Shown here piece by piece: positions 23,290-35,000 of a stretch of DNA of 64,000 nt. The DNA is from Diphasiastrum complanatum (taxonomy: Eukaryota > Streptophyta > Lycopodiopsida > Lycopodiales > Lycopodiaceae). The notes under the pieces are model-generated. The model did not search any database. It was not told the origin of the DNA and saw only the letters and a list, made by a program, of their open reading frames with translations. The DNA lies in contig CM055094.1 in the NCBI GenBank assembly GCA_029204225.1, positions 9,467,234-9,531,233 on the forward strand. Reading direction: 5' to 3'. A program made the position numbers and the translations under genes. The number at the start of each line of letters is the position of its first letter. Positions within the stretch are counted from its first letter, which is position 1.

Positions 23290-23967
23290 TGCTGAGTGAT
23301 AAAAATGCCGCAAAATAATTCCATTTCATCCTAGAAATAATGGAGAAAGCACCTACTTAAGATCCAAACAAGATCTAGAAGCTAGATTACTAATCAATGC
23401 ATTGATTCCTAGCTTATCTTGGCTTGAACTCCATGAATTAGCTCCAAAACTCTTCAAACGTGTGAAAGTATGGCCTGCTGCTACCTATGTACTGTAACCT
23501 ATGTACTGTACTTGCAACTCCAAACTCATTTAGTCATCACAAAAAATCATATGCAAATAGCATTCATCAATCAAATCATAAAAGGAAAATCTCGATTTTG
23601 CTCATAATTGGATGGAAATCCCATCATATATTTATACATGTAGAGCCCAGATCTGAGCATATTAGGGCTTCTATGTATTCATCATAACCTAGCCCCTAAC
23701 ATCTTACCTAAAGATCCACTTGATCCACCCTATTTAGGGTCAATGCCTTGAGATCAAAAAACAATGAGAAAAATGTTATTTTTAGCTCCTTTTTTTCTAC
23801 CCTATCTATGCACTCTTTGGACATATACCAAAGGTACCAAAGCTAGGTTAATGATTTGACTTAGAATAGGGTATCCTATGCTTTTGGCATGTGTGACATC
23901 CCACAACATGGCCTCAAAGTCATATACAAGTGGTAATTGTGCAAACTAGCTTGTGTAAATTTAACAC
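23290..23967 (-). repeat. 3' LTR of the next minus-strand copia remnant
   Basis: On the minus strand a purine tract GTGAGGAGGAG (about 23978-23968) is followed by TGTTAAATTTACACAAGC from 23967. The far end is set at a CA near 23290, where gag text of the neighbouring remnant begins. This edge is inferred, not proven by a second LTR. Confidence 0.5.
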
Positions 23968-24745
23968 TCCTCCTCACAACTAGTTTGAAGATAACATAGA
24001 CTTGCTTATCAACCCTAGGGCTGATCTGAACTTCACAAATGCAGCTCTTTGAAGTGGTTTAGTGAGGATATCAGTAATACATTCACTACTTGCCACATGC
24101 TCCAAAGATATCTCCTTTGATTGCACCTTCTCTCTCACAAAATGATGAGAGATCTCAATATGTTTTGACCTTGCATGGAAGATTGGATTGGTTGCAAGGT
24201 GTTGGGCTGAAATGTTGTCATTTTAGAGAGTTGGAACATCATCTAAACTCATGACTTTCAGTTCCATAAGTAGCCTTTTTATCCACAATAGCTCCTTTGT
24301 TGTAGTGGTGAGAGCTTTATACTTGGCTTCGGTTGAAGAAAGTGAGATGGTTTCTTGTTTCTTTGACAACCAAGAAACTACTCTTCCACCAATGAATGTT
24401 GCATAGGCACTTGTGGACTTCCTATTCCATTTGTCACCTACAAAATTCGAGTCACTAAAGGCATGCAAATCAATGACATCTCCTCTATAGAGAATTCCAT
24501 GATCTAGAGTACCCGAGATGTATCTCAAGATCCTTTTAGCATTTTTCCAATGTATCACTAATGGATCTTGCATATATTAACTTAGCCTAATTTTATTGAG
24601 CACTTTTACATCTTGCTCCATTGGTGTTTCTACATGCTTGCAATCTTGCATCTTGAATCTATTGAGCAAACTTTGAGCATACTTAGTTTGACTAATGAAG
24701 ATGAAATCTGAACCTCTAAGTACTTCTATGCCCAATATAAAGGAG
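23968..24745 (-). pseudogene. Minus-strand copia RT-RNase H fragment
   Basis: Reading leftwards from about 24745: LGIEVLRGSDFIFISQTKYA, then RFKMQDCKHVETPMEQ, a small deletion and stop near 24577, then RNase H at 24573-24223 (HWKNAKRILRYISGT, SWLSKKQETISLSSTEAKYKA). The text continues past the TAG near 24223 to HARSKHIEISHHFVREKVQ and ILTKPLQ near 24030. Only the 3' third of pol remains. It is related to, but distinct from, the remnant at 21342-23289. Confidence 0.85.
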
Positions 24746-25671
24746 GGTGAATGGGTGACGTGTACTATCTTGGGAGAGTTATTTTGGTGATTTGGCCATG
24801 AAGTGAGAGTGTAGGAGGGCGTCCCATTCTAGGTGTCAATTAGCCTAGAATGCATGTGAAAAAGTAGGTGGGAGGTAGGTGGTACAAGGTTCCAATTTGA
24901 CTTTTAATTACATATAATTTTACATGGTTACAACTTGGAAATTCACCCAAGTGCACTAATCCTATGGAAGAGCCAAGGTATATGCCCATCTTGTTTTTGC
25001 ATAATGTCCATCAATTCCTAGGCCCTTTTTTCTAGAGGTTGCCCATCCTCAGTCATGGTCATTGGCACTTATTTTCTAGAGGTTGCCCATCCTCAATCAT
25101 GGTGGAAAAAGTCACTAGGGTGATCAGACCCTAAGCCTTGTCTAGTTCTTTATAGACTCCTCTGAGCCTTCATTATAGACTTATAAATAAGCCTTCTTAA
25201 TAGACTCTACTGAGCCTTCATTATAGACTTTGTCAAAAGCCTTTTTGTATACTGTCTTTAAGCTTAGAAAGCTTCTTGATTCGATTCTTGTTCTTCTGGC
25301 ACTTTCTCGAGTACCTGCACATACCCTCAAAGAGAGATCAGTCCTTAAGCCCATATGGCTTCTTATTCTTGTTCAGATTCTTCAGGTACATTCATGTGTA
25401 CCTGCACATCCCTTGAAAGAAAGGTTAGTGTTCATAATACCATCAAACATGGTTCATCGAAGATTCTTAGTTCTACAGGTGTCAATGCTTGTTACTCAAT
25501 TCATTAAAGCAATAAATTCATACAATATTCTAAAAGAATACTGATCATTGATAATTCTATATCATCAAAATCTATCTGGGTTGGAAGCTGGGAAAGTCTT
25601 TATTTCTAAGGAGCAATTTGTCTCTGCAAATTACAAGATCTCTTTATCAAGGTTGCAGGAGTTCACATCCT

Positions 25672-25768
25672 AGGTAGTAGAATATGGTTTTGAACATCAG
25701 TGTTTAGAACCTATGAACAATTGACACGTGCATACTATAACTCCAAACGCAAATTACGTACTAGGGCC
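25672..25768 (+). repeat. Dispersed direct repeat, copy 1
   Basis: Shares CATCCTAGGTAG...GTTTAGA...TATGAACAAT...GACACGTG...ATAACTCCAAA with 26072-26168, roughly four fifths identical, about 400 bases apart. It could be an LTR pair of a very short element (TRIM), but no PBS or target duplication was found. Confidence 0.5.
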
Positions 25769-26071
25769 GGATACCACATGCAATGGGTCGTCAGTACCTA
25801 CCGAGATGCTCCGTGATGAGGTAGGTATTGCTAGCTTCTTTGTGTGGTCGCAGGCTTGCTCACCCCCGCTGCTGGGCATAATTCGCATTTTCACGTTGAG
25901 CATCTTTTTTTTCTTTGAAAAAACACACTAAGAAACATTGAGTTGCAACTTGCAACTGCTAGCTTTTCGTTTTTAGATAGTTCACGGTGTGTGGCTTTTT
26001 TCCTTTCAAGAAGACATCATCACAAAAGTACCAGGTAACTTAATTACTTGGTAGGTAACTAATTTCTGAAA

Positions 26072-26168
26072 CATCCTAGGTAGGAAAATGTGGTTATGAA
26101 CATTAATGTTTAGAGCATATGAACAATCGACACGTGTGCAATATAACTCCAAATGCAAATTACATTTG
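26072..26168 (+). repeat. Dispersed direct repeat, copy 2
   Basis: Partner of 25672-25768. Confidence 0.5.
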
Positions 26169-26929
26169 CAACTTTTGAAACACAATATTGTCTTAAACTT
26201 TGAACAAATCTTTATTGCCGATGTTTTGTCCAATATTTTTTTTTGTCAAAAACAGAAACAACAAAATTGGTAATGTAGAAGGGCCTTTTGTTGCATCCCT
26301 TGTGCCAATGTGAGATGAATGGGTTATAGCCAATCAGCCTGAATCTCACGAGGGGCAAAGGGAGGTGAAAGAGGGCCTTCCTCTTAAAGATCAAGAGGAT
26401 TCCCTCCTTTAGTAATGGGGCACTAGAACTATGCAAATTAAACAAGTATGTGAATATTCTTTGGGGTAATGCTCATGGTGTCCAGCTATGTTCGGGAAAG
26501 CCGACATCACTTGAGAATGGAATCGGCATTTTTTGTTGAAAATCGATTTCATGAATTTTTTTTATAGGAAGTTGACTTTCAAAAAACCGACAACTTTTTT
26601 TTTAAGCACGAAATTTTAGGTTTGTCATTTTCACATGGAGGAAATTTTTGTTTAGTAAACTAGGTAGATCCTTATAAAAGTTGGGTTACACAGGTTTATT
26701 GAGTGGATAAAATAAATTTTAAATGAAAATACAATGTTTTGTTGGCAAAAAATTTGAGATGCAAGATCTTGAAGGCAAAAAAATTCTAAAAACCAATCAT
26801 TTCAAAAAGATGCATGAAATTGCCAATTGGAGGGACATCCAGGAGGTTTCCAAGAACATTGGTGTCTAATGTGGAGTTAGTACTAAGTAATAAATTGTAA
26901 TATTGGAGGCCACAATTTACAAAGCGGCG

Positions 26930-27240
26930 TGGGGGATGTTGGAATTTGGAAGTTGGCAGGATTGTAATTGAGTCAAGGGTGGTGGAGCTCCCTCAGGCGG
27001 CGGCTGAATCCGGCGGCTATCGGCGACCGTCCGTTTCGGTTGCAAGCCCAATGCATTACAAAGCCCGTACTCACAAAGCTTCAGCCTTCAGGGTTCAGGG
27101 GCTCAGGGAGCGCTTGGGATGTCACAGGGCAAGCCGGGCTATTCATCCAGGCAGGGGAGGAGGGGACCCGTCACCCGGGTCTTTCATTTTTGTTCTTGTT
27201 TGGTCATGACTGGCCAGCCTGACCTTCTGGCTCCTGCTAG
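26930..27240. other. GC-rich island of unknown origin
   Basis: About 300 bases rich in G and C (GGCGGCGGCTGAATCCGGCG, AGGGGAGGAGGGGACCCG) inside AT-rich DNA. Two overlapping + strand frames of about 85 codons are open across it, but they reflect low stop density rather than a recognisable protein. Edges are abrupt on both sides, which suggests inserted or captured sequence. Confidence 0.45.
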
Positions 27241-27667
27241 CGAAAGCATATGAAGATGTGGATTTTTTTTGTATCTTTTAGGGTACTATACTCTAAACAC
27301 TTGTGGTCTGAGCCCAAGGCATGATGCATCGTGAATCCCTCTTAAGTTTTAACCAAACTTCAGAACTTGGAGTGCTTTGTTTATTACCTTTGAAGGTAAA
27401 CGCTGAGGGAAAAATTTGCATTTGCCTGGCATGTTATTTAAGATTAGACAATAAAATTTTATATTATATTCATAAAAGAATAGATTCTCACAAAAGAAAA
27501 TTTGAAAAGGGCCTTCAACATAGGGCTCTTCGAACAACGGTAGGGTAGAAGGGCCTTCAACATAGGGCATTAGCTTAGGGTAGAAGGCTTTTCCGAACAA
27601 CGGTAGGGTCAAGGAAGATTTTTCCCATTGCGAAACCATTCTTACTTTTTTTGTGAAACATTTATAC

Positions 27668-27737
27668 ATGCACCTTCCGAGTGGAAGGTGCATTTAAATC
27701 TTTTTGCATGCACCTTTTAACGCTAGGAAGGTGCATG
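27668..27737. repeat. Two adjacent small hairpins sharing one arm sequence
   Basis: ATGCACCTTCC (27668-27678) pairs with GGAAGGTGCAT (27683-27693) over a 4-base loop. CATGCACCTT (27707-27716) pairs with AAGGTGCATG (27728-27737). The arms of the two hairpins are nearly the same, so each can also pair with the other. Confidence 0.8.
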
Positions 27738-29525
27738 TAAAAAACTTTCGAAACAATAAAAGCTTTATGGATTGCATTGTGTGCCCAAGGACACGCACCC
27801 ATTTTCTTTTTTTAAAAATAGTTTTATGCTAAGGAAAATCTTGGCAATTGAGATTTTTAATATCCTAGGAACGTGGGCTTATTTTGAAGTTCCACAAGAT
27901 TCAAATTTGGGCAAATTAGCAAACTTATAAACTAATCTTTGTCTTCAAAATCTGGTTTTGGCGAAAGTCATGAAGAAAGAAGCACAAATACAAATAATAG
28001 AATTGCGGAGGATAATTAGTAGATTTTGAAAATCTTTGATTCTAGAAAAAACCTATTGTACTTACTACTTATTCTAGTGTGATAAGTGGAAAGCTATCAC
28101 TTGAGGGCTTTCACATTTTAAGAACTTAGGTGGCTTTGGATTTTGTGAAACTTTAGAATAAGCGCTTTCTTTTTAGATCGGCACACATCACTCACTCTAA
28201 CATATACTAGTTGAATTTGTACAAATTTATAGTGCATTATATCGGGTGATTGGGCAAGCTTAGGCATGGACCACAAGGCTCCTACATGTCACCAACACAA
28301 GCAATTCGGGTTTAGACATGTGACTTCCTTGTTGCATAAACAATTCTACCTAAGTCACTTCTGCAAGAAAGGACACAAGCACCTTTTTTCAAACTACATG
28401 TCATGTTTTTTCCCTCTCTTGTATGTCATCAGTTGTGTTGTGGACTAGGATTGAATCCCCAACTTTAGTTTTAAAAGGAAAGGAATTCTTAAAGAACTCA
28501 ACACGCGTTGGAAAAGTAAATCACATGTTTTTAATAAAAGAGACTAATCAATGGCTATTTTTTTTATGGACAATGTATAACGAAAACCAATCTCAGCTTG
28601 TTTGAGGGGCCTATCCTAAATGGGATAAGATAAACCTTCTACACCTATCAAATTCTATCACCATCCAATTCTAGTTTCTTTCGTGTAAGATAAAGTTTTG
28701 CCCTAGGCAACATGGACCTAAGGAGCCTTGCCCAAGGCAAAGACCTAAATATAATTCACTAGGACAAGCTTCATCCTACATAAAACTTGCAAGCGAAGTT
28801 TTTACTCGATTCTTATTTGTACACATCTAGTTTATGGGTTAAATGAAAGGAAATCAATTGTGTTATACAATGCCTAAAAAAGGAACTACAATTTTTGTGC
28901 CAAATTTTTTTATATGTTCCAAGCCAAGAGATAACATAATAGTGCTTTATAAGTTGCATACGAAAGTGGTAATAGTAATAGGTGTGTAATAAAAACGTAC
29001 ACATTTAAAACAAACATAGGTTTAAAACGAAGACATTTGAAGGGTTTTGGAGTATAACAATTAATATATAAGATGTAGAATTAGGCCACTATAAGAATCA
29101 TATGTTGTGAATTGACTTAGTTGGAGGTAGGCAATAGGCATACCCATCAACATCTTGTGAATGGCCTTGGTATGAATTGCCCTACATAGGAGACAAGCCA
29201 TTTCATATCACGTGAATGAATATACCTCTATATCTGTCACCTTATTAATAGCTTGTTATTATTTATTTCAAGAATTGAATAATGAATTACTAACAATTAT
29301 ATTTGAAGCTGAATAAAGGAAAGGAAGGATAAATGAATGTGATGGTGGTGAATTGAGGAGGAAGGGCTATGAAGGGTTTCCTCATGTGAAATTAGATATG
29401 AAGGTTTTTTTTGCTCTAATTTGCACAATATTGTGCTTGTGGAAGGTTGTCAAAAGAGTATGCAAAAGAGAATGTCAAATAATTTTCTTAGTCAAAGGTT
29501 GTGAAAAAAGAGGGTCTCTTTGATC
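27738..29525. other. No gene seen
   Basis: AT-rich intergenic DNA with no supported feature. Confidence 0.55.
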
Positions 29526-29630
29526 CGGCCCGACGTGGTGTGGTGGTAGGGGGTACTTGGTGTGGGATTGACCACCCAAGTTCAAAGTTCAAACATCTCT
29601 CACACATGGGTGGTGTCTGAGAAAAAAAAA
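29526..29630 (+). mobile_element. tRNA-derived SINE-like element
   Basis: Has an A-box-like stretch (GTGGTGTGGTGGTAGGG) and, about 35 bases on, a B-box-like AAGTTCAAACATC, in the order of an RNA polymerase III internal promoter, followed by an A-rich tail (GAAAAAAAAAAC). Flanking AGAGGGTCTCTTT (left) and AGAGGATCTCTGT (right) look like an imperfect target duplication. No protein is encoded. Confidence 0.6.
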
Positions 29631-29682
29631 ACAAGAGGATCTCTGTAATTTGTTGTGGTACTAGATGGTTTTATATTGAAAG

Positions 29683-29780
29683 ACCACTCACACACAAGCG
29701 GCGTCTGAGAAAAGAAGAAGAAGAGGATCTCTTTGGCACACAAGCGGTGTCTTAGAAAAAAAGAAGAAGAGGATCTCTTT
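29683..29780 (+). repeat. Tandem copies of the SINE-like 3' tail
   Basis: CACACAAGCGGYGTCTKAGAAAA...AAGAAGAGGATCTCTTTGG occurs twice in succession. It matches the end of the SINE-like unit plus its flank at 29601-29645. Confidence 0.7.
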
Positions 29781-30169
29781 GGAGAGATCCCGCTTTACAT
29801 TAGTTGAGAGTTTTTTTTAATACAAAATGAGAATCTGATGTCACCAACAAGCAAGATCATGGGCTCCAATACTTAACCATGGGCCAAGAATTTAAGGTTT
29901 AAAATTTTTTAGAACAAGGACTTTCATGGTTATTATTAATGGCAAAATCTGACCTCCTAGCATATGAGGGGCCCAAGAATTTTTTTCTTGTATTTTATTT
30001 TTTCTCGTGTGTTTTTTTTTGTAGAATATAAGGATTTTTATGTAATATTTTTCCTTGAGCACCGAGGAGCCTATTCTCGCGACGGGCGCAGTCATTCGAA
30101 TTCACATGTATCTCTGTGAATGACAGCACTTTTCGTGGTTTTGGCGTGCGATCACGTGTATACTTTTCT

Positions 30170-30231
30170 ATTGATCTGTGCAGAAGAAAATGAATGAATG
30201 CCGAGGGAGGAAGAGGTTACGGTCGCTGCCC

Positions 30232-30270
<39 letters not shown>

Positions 30271-32044
30271 GTCTCTGTCTTTGCTGCTCCTTTTCTTCCC
30301 TCCGCTGCTTAGTTAGCCGCTGAAATTTTCAATTTCTTCACATGTTTCTATTGACTTTAGCTTAGATTATGCTAATTAATCCATAATCAACACGTACCTG
30401 AAGCGTAGGCAAATGCTACACCGCCTCAGTATCTTAGCCAAACCCTGCTCTTCCATTACTGGTTTAATATTTGATCATTTGTTTAGTCTGATGTAGATTT
30501 GGACTCACTGTGGATAATTTAATGTTGGATTAATCCATAATTAACAATTGTACCAAGGATTTAAGGTGCAGTGTAGGCCTGTCTGTCTGTGTCTCTGCAT
30601 AGTTATACTACTTGGCATCTTGATGTTTTGTGATATGATAATTCACTGTCTTTACTCTTTCACAGCTTTTACATTGGATGTAGATAGATTTACCTTCAAC
30701 TTCCCATTCGTAATCGATATACTAAAGAATCCCATGGCTCAGTTCTCTGCTAGTTTGGGTCCTCTTGACTCTTGTCAAAGAGTATCGGTCTTTCTTTTTT
30801 GGTATTAGAATAATGTATCCTCTTCGCTGTTTATGGTATTAAAGAAAATAATGTCCTCTCTGATGTATCAGTTGTCAAACGATTCATCCTAGTTTCTCTG
30901 TCATTACCCAACATTTCAAGGAGTCAATACTAGAATAATAGTATCCTATTTCTTCTCCGGTCCAGTCATTTTTGGAACAGTTTTATTTGCTATACTAATT
31001 TTTCATTATCTTTTATTACACCATACTTTGAAAAGATTTTCTGCTGGTTTTGATCTTTCTCTTGTTTCGGAATTTTTTTTTTAATGTTTATGTAGACTAT
31101 AGACAAGTTCGTATCCATTTCCAAATATCTATGCCGCTGAGTCCCATGGCAGCCTTAGCGCTAGATCTAGAGTTTCCAACGTGCTATTGTATCTCTCTAA
31201 GATTTTCGTGTATATATCAATTTACAAGCATTTGAAATTTCTGCTTTCTTCTGCTTTGATATATACTTCTGTATCGTGGTCTGTAAGCCCCCCCACTTTC
31301 TAAGAGTCAATTCTATATACTATCTTATTCGCCAGAGGCAATCTGTTGGACTTTCTCCTAAGTTCTGCTTCCCGTCTCGTTTAAGCTGTGAATGATCTGT
31401 TTGACAGTACTTTGCCTTCTGAGCGGATTAATCTTGAATGACAGTAGCTCCATACAAATAGTTTCACCAGTGCATTATAGCGCTTGATTGTGCAAAAAGC
31501 CAGACAGCGGTGCTCGATAGGCTCCTGTCAAATTGGATCACTTCATCCCCAAGAAGCATTTCAGGTGCGGTGGTTCAACTTAACTTTTCCTGGTTGTACA
31601 TTAAGCAAGCTTCTTTAACAAGAAGCTAGCAAGTACATCTTTGTTTTAATTTTGTTAAACTGATGAATTTATGAAGGAATTCTGTCAGAGTGATGAGGAA
31701 AGCTCGTTCGTTAGCTTCATTCCTCTTGTCTCTGCAATATTGTAAAGATATCTGCCTGTTTGAGATTATCCGTCCAAACCAGTCCAGAAGTATTGTGTAA
31801 GAGCATAAATGTGCTTCAACCTGGAGCAGAGAAGTGTGAATAATACAAGTTGTGGCTCAACATAAGTTTTTTCCTTTCTAGCACTGCCTAATTATCGTTC
31901 TTAGCGCTATTTAGCAGTCATTTCTTGTTTTTTCGTCGTTTGTGGACTAGATCTTGTATGCTATATGCTTGCATGGTGATAATTTGTCATCTGCCCTTGT
32001 CGTTTTAAATGAACAGAATCTAAAAAAGGAACAAAACGCAAAAT
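30170..32044 (+). promoter_or_regulatory. Probable promoter / 5' leader region of the paladin gene
   Basis: No coding frame is supported here. A pyrimidine-rich (CT)n block at 30231-30269, common in plant 5' UTRs, precedes a stretch that becomes progressively less intergenic-like. An AG acceptor-like site (TTTTAAATGAACAG, about 32005-32018) lies just before the start codon. The leader may therefore be split by an intron of about 1.7 kb. A transcription start cannot be fixed from sequence alone. Confidence 0.35.
30231..30269 (+). repeat. (CT)n microsatellite
   Basis: CT repeats interrupted once by GT, about 1.8 kb upstream of the paladin start codon. Confidence 0.9.
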
Positions 32045-35000
32045 ATGTGGCCATCTAGATCACCAGAGCGGGTAGTAATATCAAGAGATGGTTCAGTTCT
32101 TGGTAAAAAGACCATTCTTAAAAGCGATCACTTCCCAGGATGCCAAAATAAGCGTTTGCAGCCAACAATAGAGGGTGCTCCAAACTATCGCAAGGTAACG
32201 TTTCGAAGCACTCTTGGTTGGTTGTGCTAATGTCTCTGTTGTGCTTGTGCCACCAATACCACATGCAGCAGCTAAATCTTTTCAAAATCATCCATTGCTT
32301 TTGATTGTCTTCCATTTGAAAATTGGAATTTTGTGCTTCAACAAGTGACATGTTGGTGTAGGCCGCCTAATTTCTAATCTCTTGGACGTGAAGGGTTCTT
32401 CTCCAATCATCCACACCAAAGAGGACACACAGCTAGAACCGTTTAAAACACAGTAGCTGCAACCCCCATTCGACATTACAATTACTAGGATGAAAACTAG
32501 AATCAGCTTCTCATTTGGCAACTCTCTCTCTGTTGTGATAAACTGGTTTTGTCCTTACTATCACAACCGCTCAGTATCCATCCAGCTTCTCTCTATTTTT
32601 ATTCTTTTGACGGTACCCACATCCAGCCGATGGAAACTAATCAAATAATACCTCAACAAACTTCAATTTATTTAGCAGTTCTAGAGAGCTCTATTGTATC
32701 TACGAAGAATCTGGGGAATAAATTGCTATTCTCAAGGATTAGATTAAAGGATGTTGATTACAAAAAAACATTTCCTGCTTTAAGTTCGTCTGGATGTGCA
32801 GTTCGAGTCGTTGGATATCTATGGAGTAGCCATTCCTACAATTGATGGAATAAGGAGAGTTCTGAACCTTATTGGAGCCAATAGGCCTTCCTTGCCTAAG
32901 AAAGTACTTTGGCACAATTTGAGAGAAGAGCCAGTAAGTATCCATGCCAATTTTAATTTCTGGGAGGTTTTATGGTTTGAAGACAACGCGTGCAAAAGAA
33001 ATATGAAGACCCTTTACAGAAAATTTAGTTAAACGTGTGAACATTATTTGATCTTTTCTGAAACGGTTGCTGACACAATCTTTTCTTTCAAAGGTGGTCT
33101 ACGTAAATGGAAGGCCATTTGTTTTACGAGAAGTGCAACGACCTTTCACAAATCTTGAATACACGGTATGGGCATATCCAACAATTATCATCTATTATCA
33201 CAGCTCAATTGCATAACTATGTCACTTCAGAAGTTTGCAGGCATTGCTGCAGTTTGTCACTGGTTATGCTCTTTATCCCCTTTGCTAAAAACTCAATTGC
33301 ATAACAGGAGTGAAAATAGATTTTCCAGTTGCTTTTTGCATCATGAGGGCTTGTGCTGTGCACAAATCATATAAGATGAGATTTATGGCACAGGATTCCT
33401 AATATCCTTAGGAAGTTTCTATACAAAGTACATGGCACCCTGCTGAATCACATTTCTACAGATGGGAATTTCAGAAAATTTGTACTTTGTCTTCAATTTA
33501 TAATTCCCATTTTCATGAAAGTTATAGGACTTTACCAGATAGGAATACCACCCTTGAAATTCAGTATTCTTAGCCTGAATAGTTTGCTGTGCCATTCATT
33601 CCTATGAACTTTCTAATGTTTTCAACATTCACTCAACATGTTTCTAGGTTTGGAACGAGTTCCAACACTAACAAACTCATTAGATGGCATCTAACTGTTA
33701 ACTACATACCATATTTCAAATCTCAATGTTTTTATGGCAATCTGATCAAAGGACATATCGTTGATTGTAATGTGAGATCCATTCCATTCAGTAAACCATT
33801 GGGCATAAATCAAGAATATCACCTTCTTAGCATTCAATTATTTCCTTGCAGATAATTATGGCCTCAGCTCATCCTTTGAATAAGCATGCTACGTCTTGTT
33901 TGAGAACAAGATGACAATGTCCACTACTTGATCCTGTCATTAACGCTTTCTTACAGCAGCTATTCCAACATGCCATTGGTAGCTCCAAGCACTCGAAAAC
34001 CTTCTTGTGGAATTTTCCATTTAGGACTTACTAGCTAGAGTTGAGGACTTTCTTGATTACATCAATCAAAAATCATGAATCACCTAAATCACTACTATGA
34101 TGCCATCTGGAACTAAGCATTTCCCTTGCCTGGAGCTCTGGTCCGTTGCCCTCTTTCATATGCATTTTAGAAAGTATGTGGTCTTGAGGAAATTTCCTCC
34201 TGATGAGCCCTCAGGCATTTTCTTTCCACCATGCACTTGAATTCTGTATTTGGTTCCCTCACTTGTATTTCTCGAACCCCTCTAGAAGTATGGTCTCGAG
34301 AGGAAGGAGGAATTCCAAGGCCTCTTGCAGTAACAAGCACAATCATTGAGCTTTCCCTCTGCGGCTCTTAGTGAAAGTAGCAAGACTCGAATCTCAAGCT
34401 CTGGATTTGCCAGAACTAAGCAAACGCCCACGCCCTTCATAATCAATGCATTCTGAACCATTCATAAGAATAGTCCTTCACTCAAAATACATATCATCTC
34501 AGTGTCTAATCAATGCCAAATCTTATCTTTTACATCTCTTACAGTAAAGCTTTTACTAAGATAGTAAACAGTTCAATCCTCAAATCGTTCCATATTTTCC
34601 ATACAGGGAATTAATAGAGCTAGAGTGGAGCAGATGGAAGCTCGCCTCAAAGAAGACGTGTTGCAGGAAGCAAGTCGGTATGACTAATTTCTGAATGCTC
34701 CACAAATTTGTCCCGAACTCTGCCATAACTACTCTGTGTGACATAGCAGAAAGTCAACCAGCAAAACGAAGGTCATAATTATTGTCTTAGCTGTGGTCCA
34801 GTGAAAAGTTCCTGTGAGCAATATAGTTAGAGATCAAGCTGATTATTTCTCACTTTTCCAATCAGATATGGAAACAAAATCATGGTATCGGATGAAACAC
34901 CTGATGGACAGATGATTGATCAATGGGAGCCAATCAGTAAAGATTCAATCAAAACACCACTTGAGGTGATAGTTTTTTGTCATTATTTGGTGTGGAAACT

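Larger units (their letters stand above)
24746..26929. other. No gene seen; local duplications only
   Basis: Holds a duplicated TTTTCTAGAGGTTGCCCATC unit (25027-25103), a duplicated GAGCCTTCATTATAGACTT unit (25160-25230) and a pair of roughly 97-bp direct repeats (25672-25768 and 26072-26168). No coding frame has a recognisable motif. Confidence 0.55.

Noticed and set aside
25230-25544. 104-codon frame near 25.2 kb
   Set aside because: It spans imperfect tandem repeats (AAAGAGAGATCAGT...CTTGAAAGAAAGG) and has no domain.
26946-27222. Two overlapping 84-87 codon frames in the GC-rich island
   Set aside because: Low stop density from base composition is enough to explain them.
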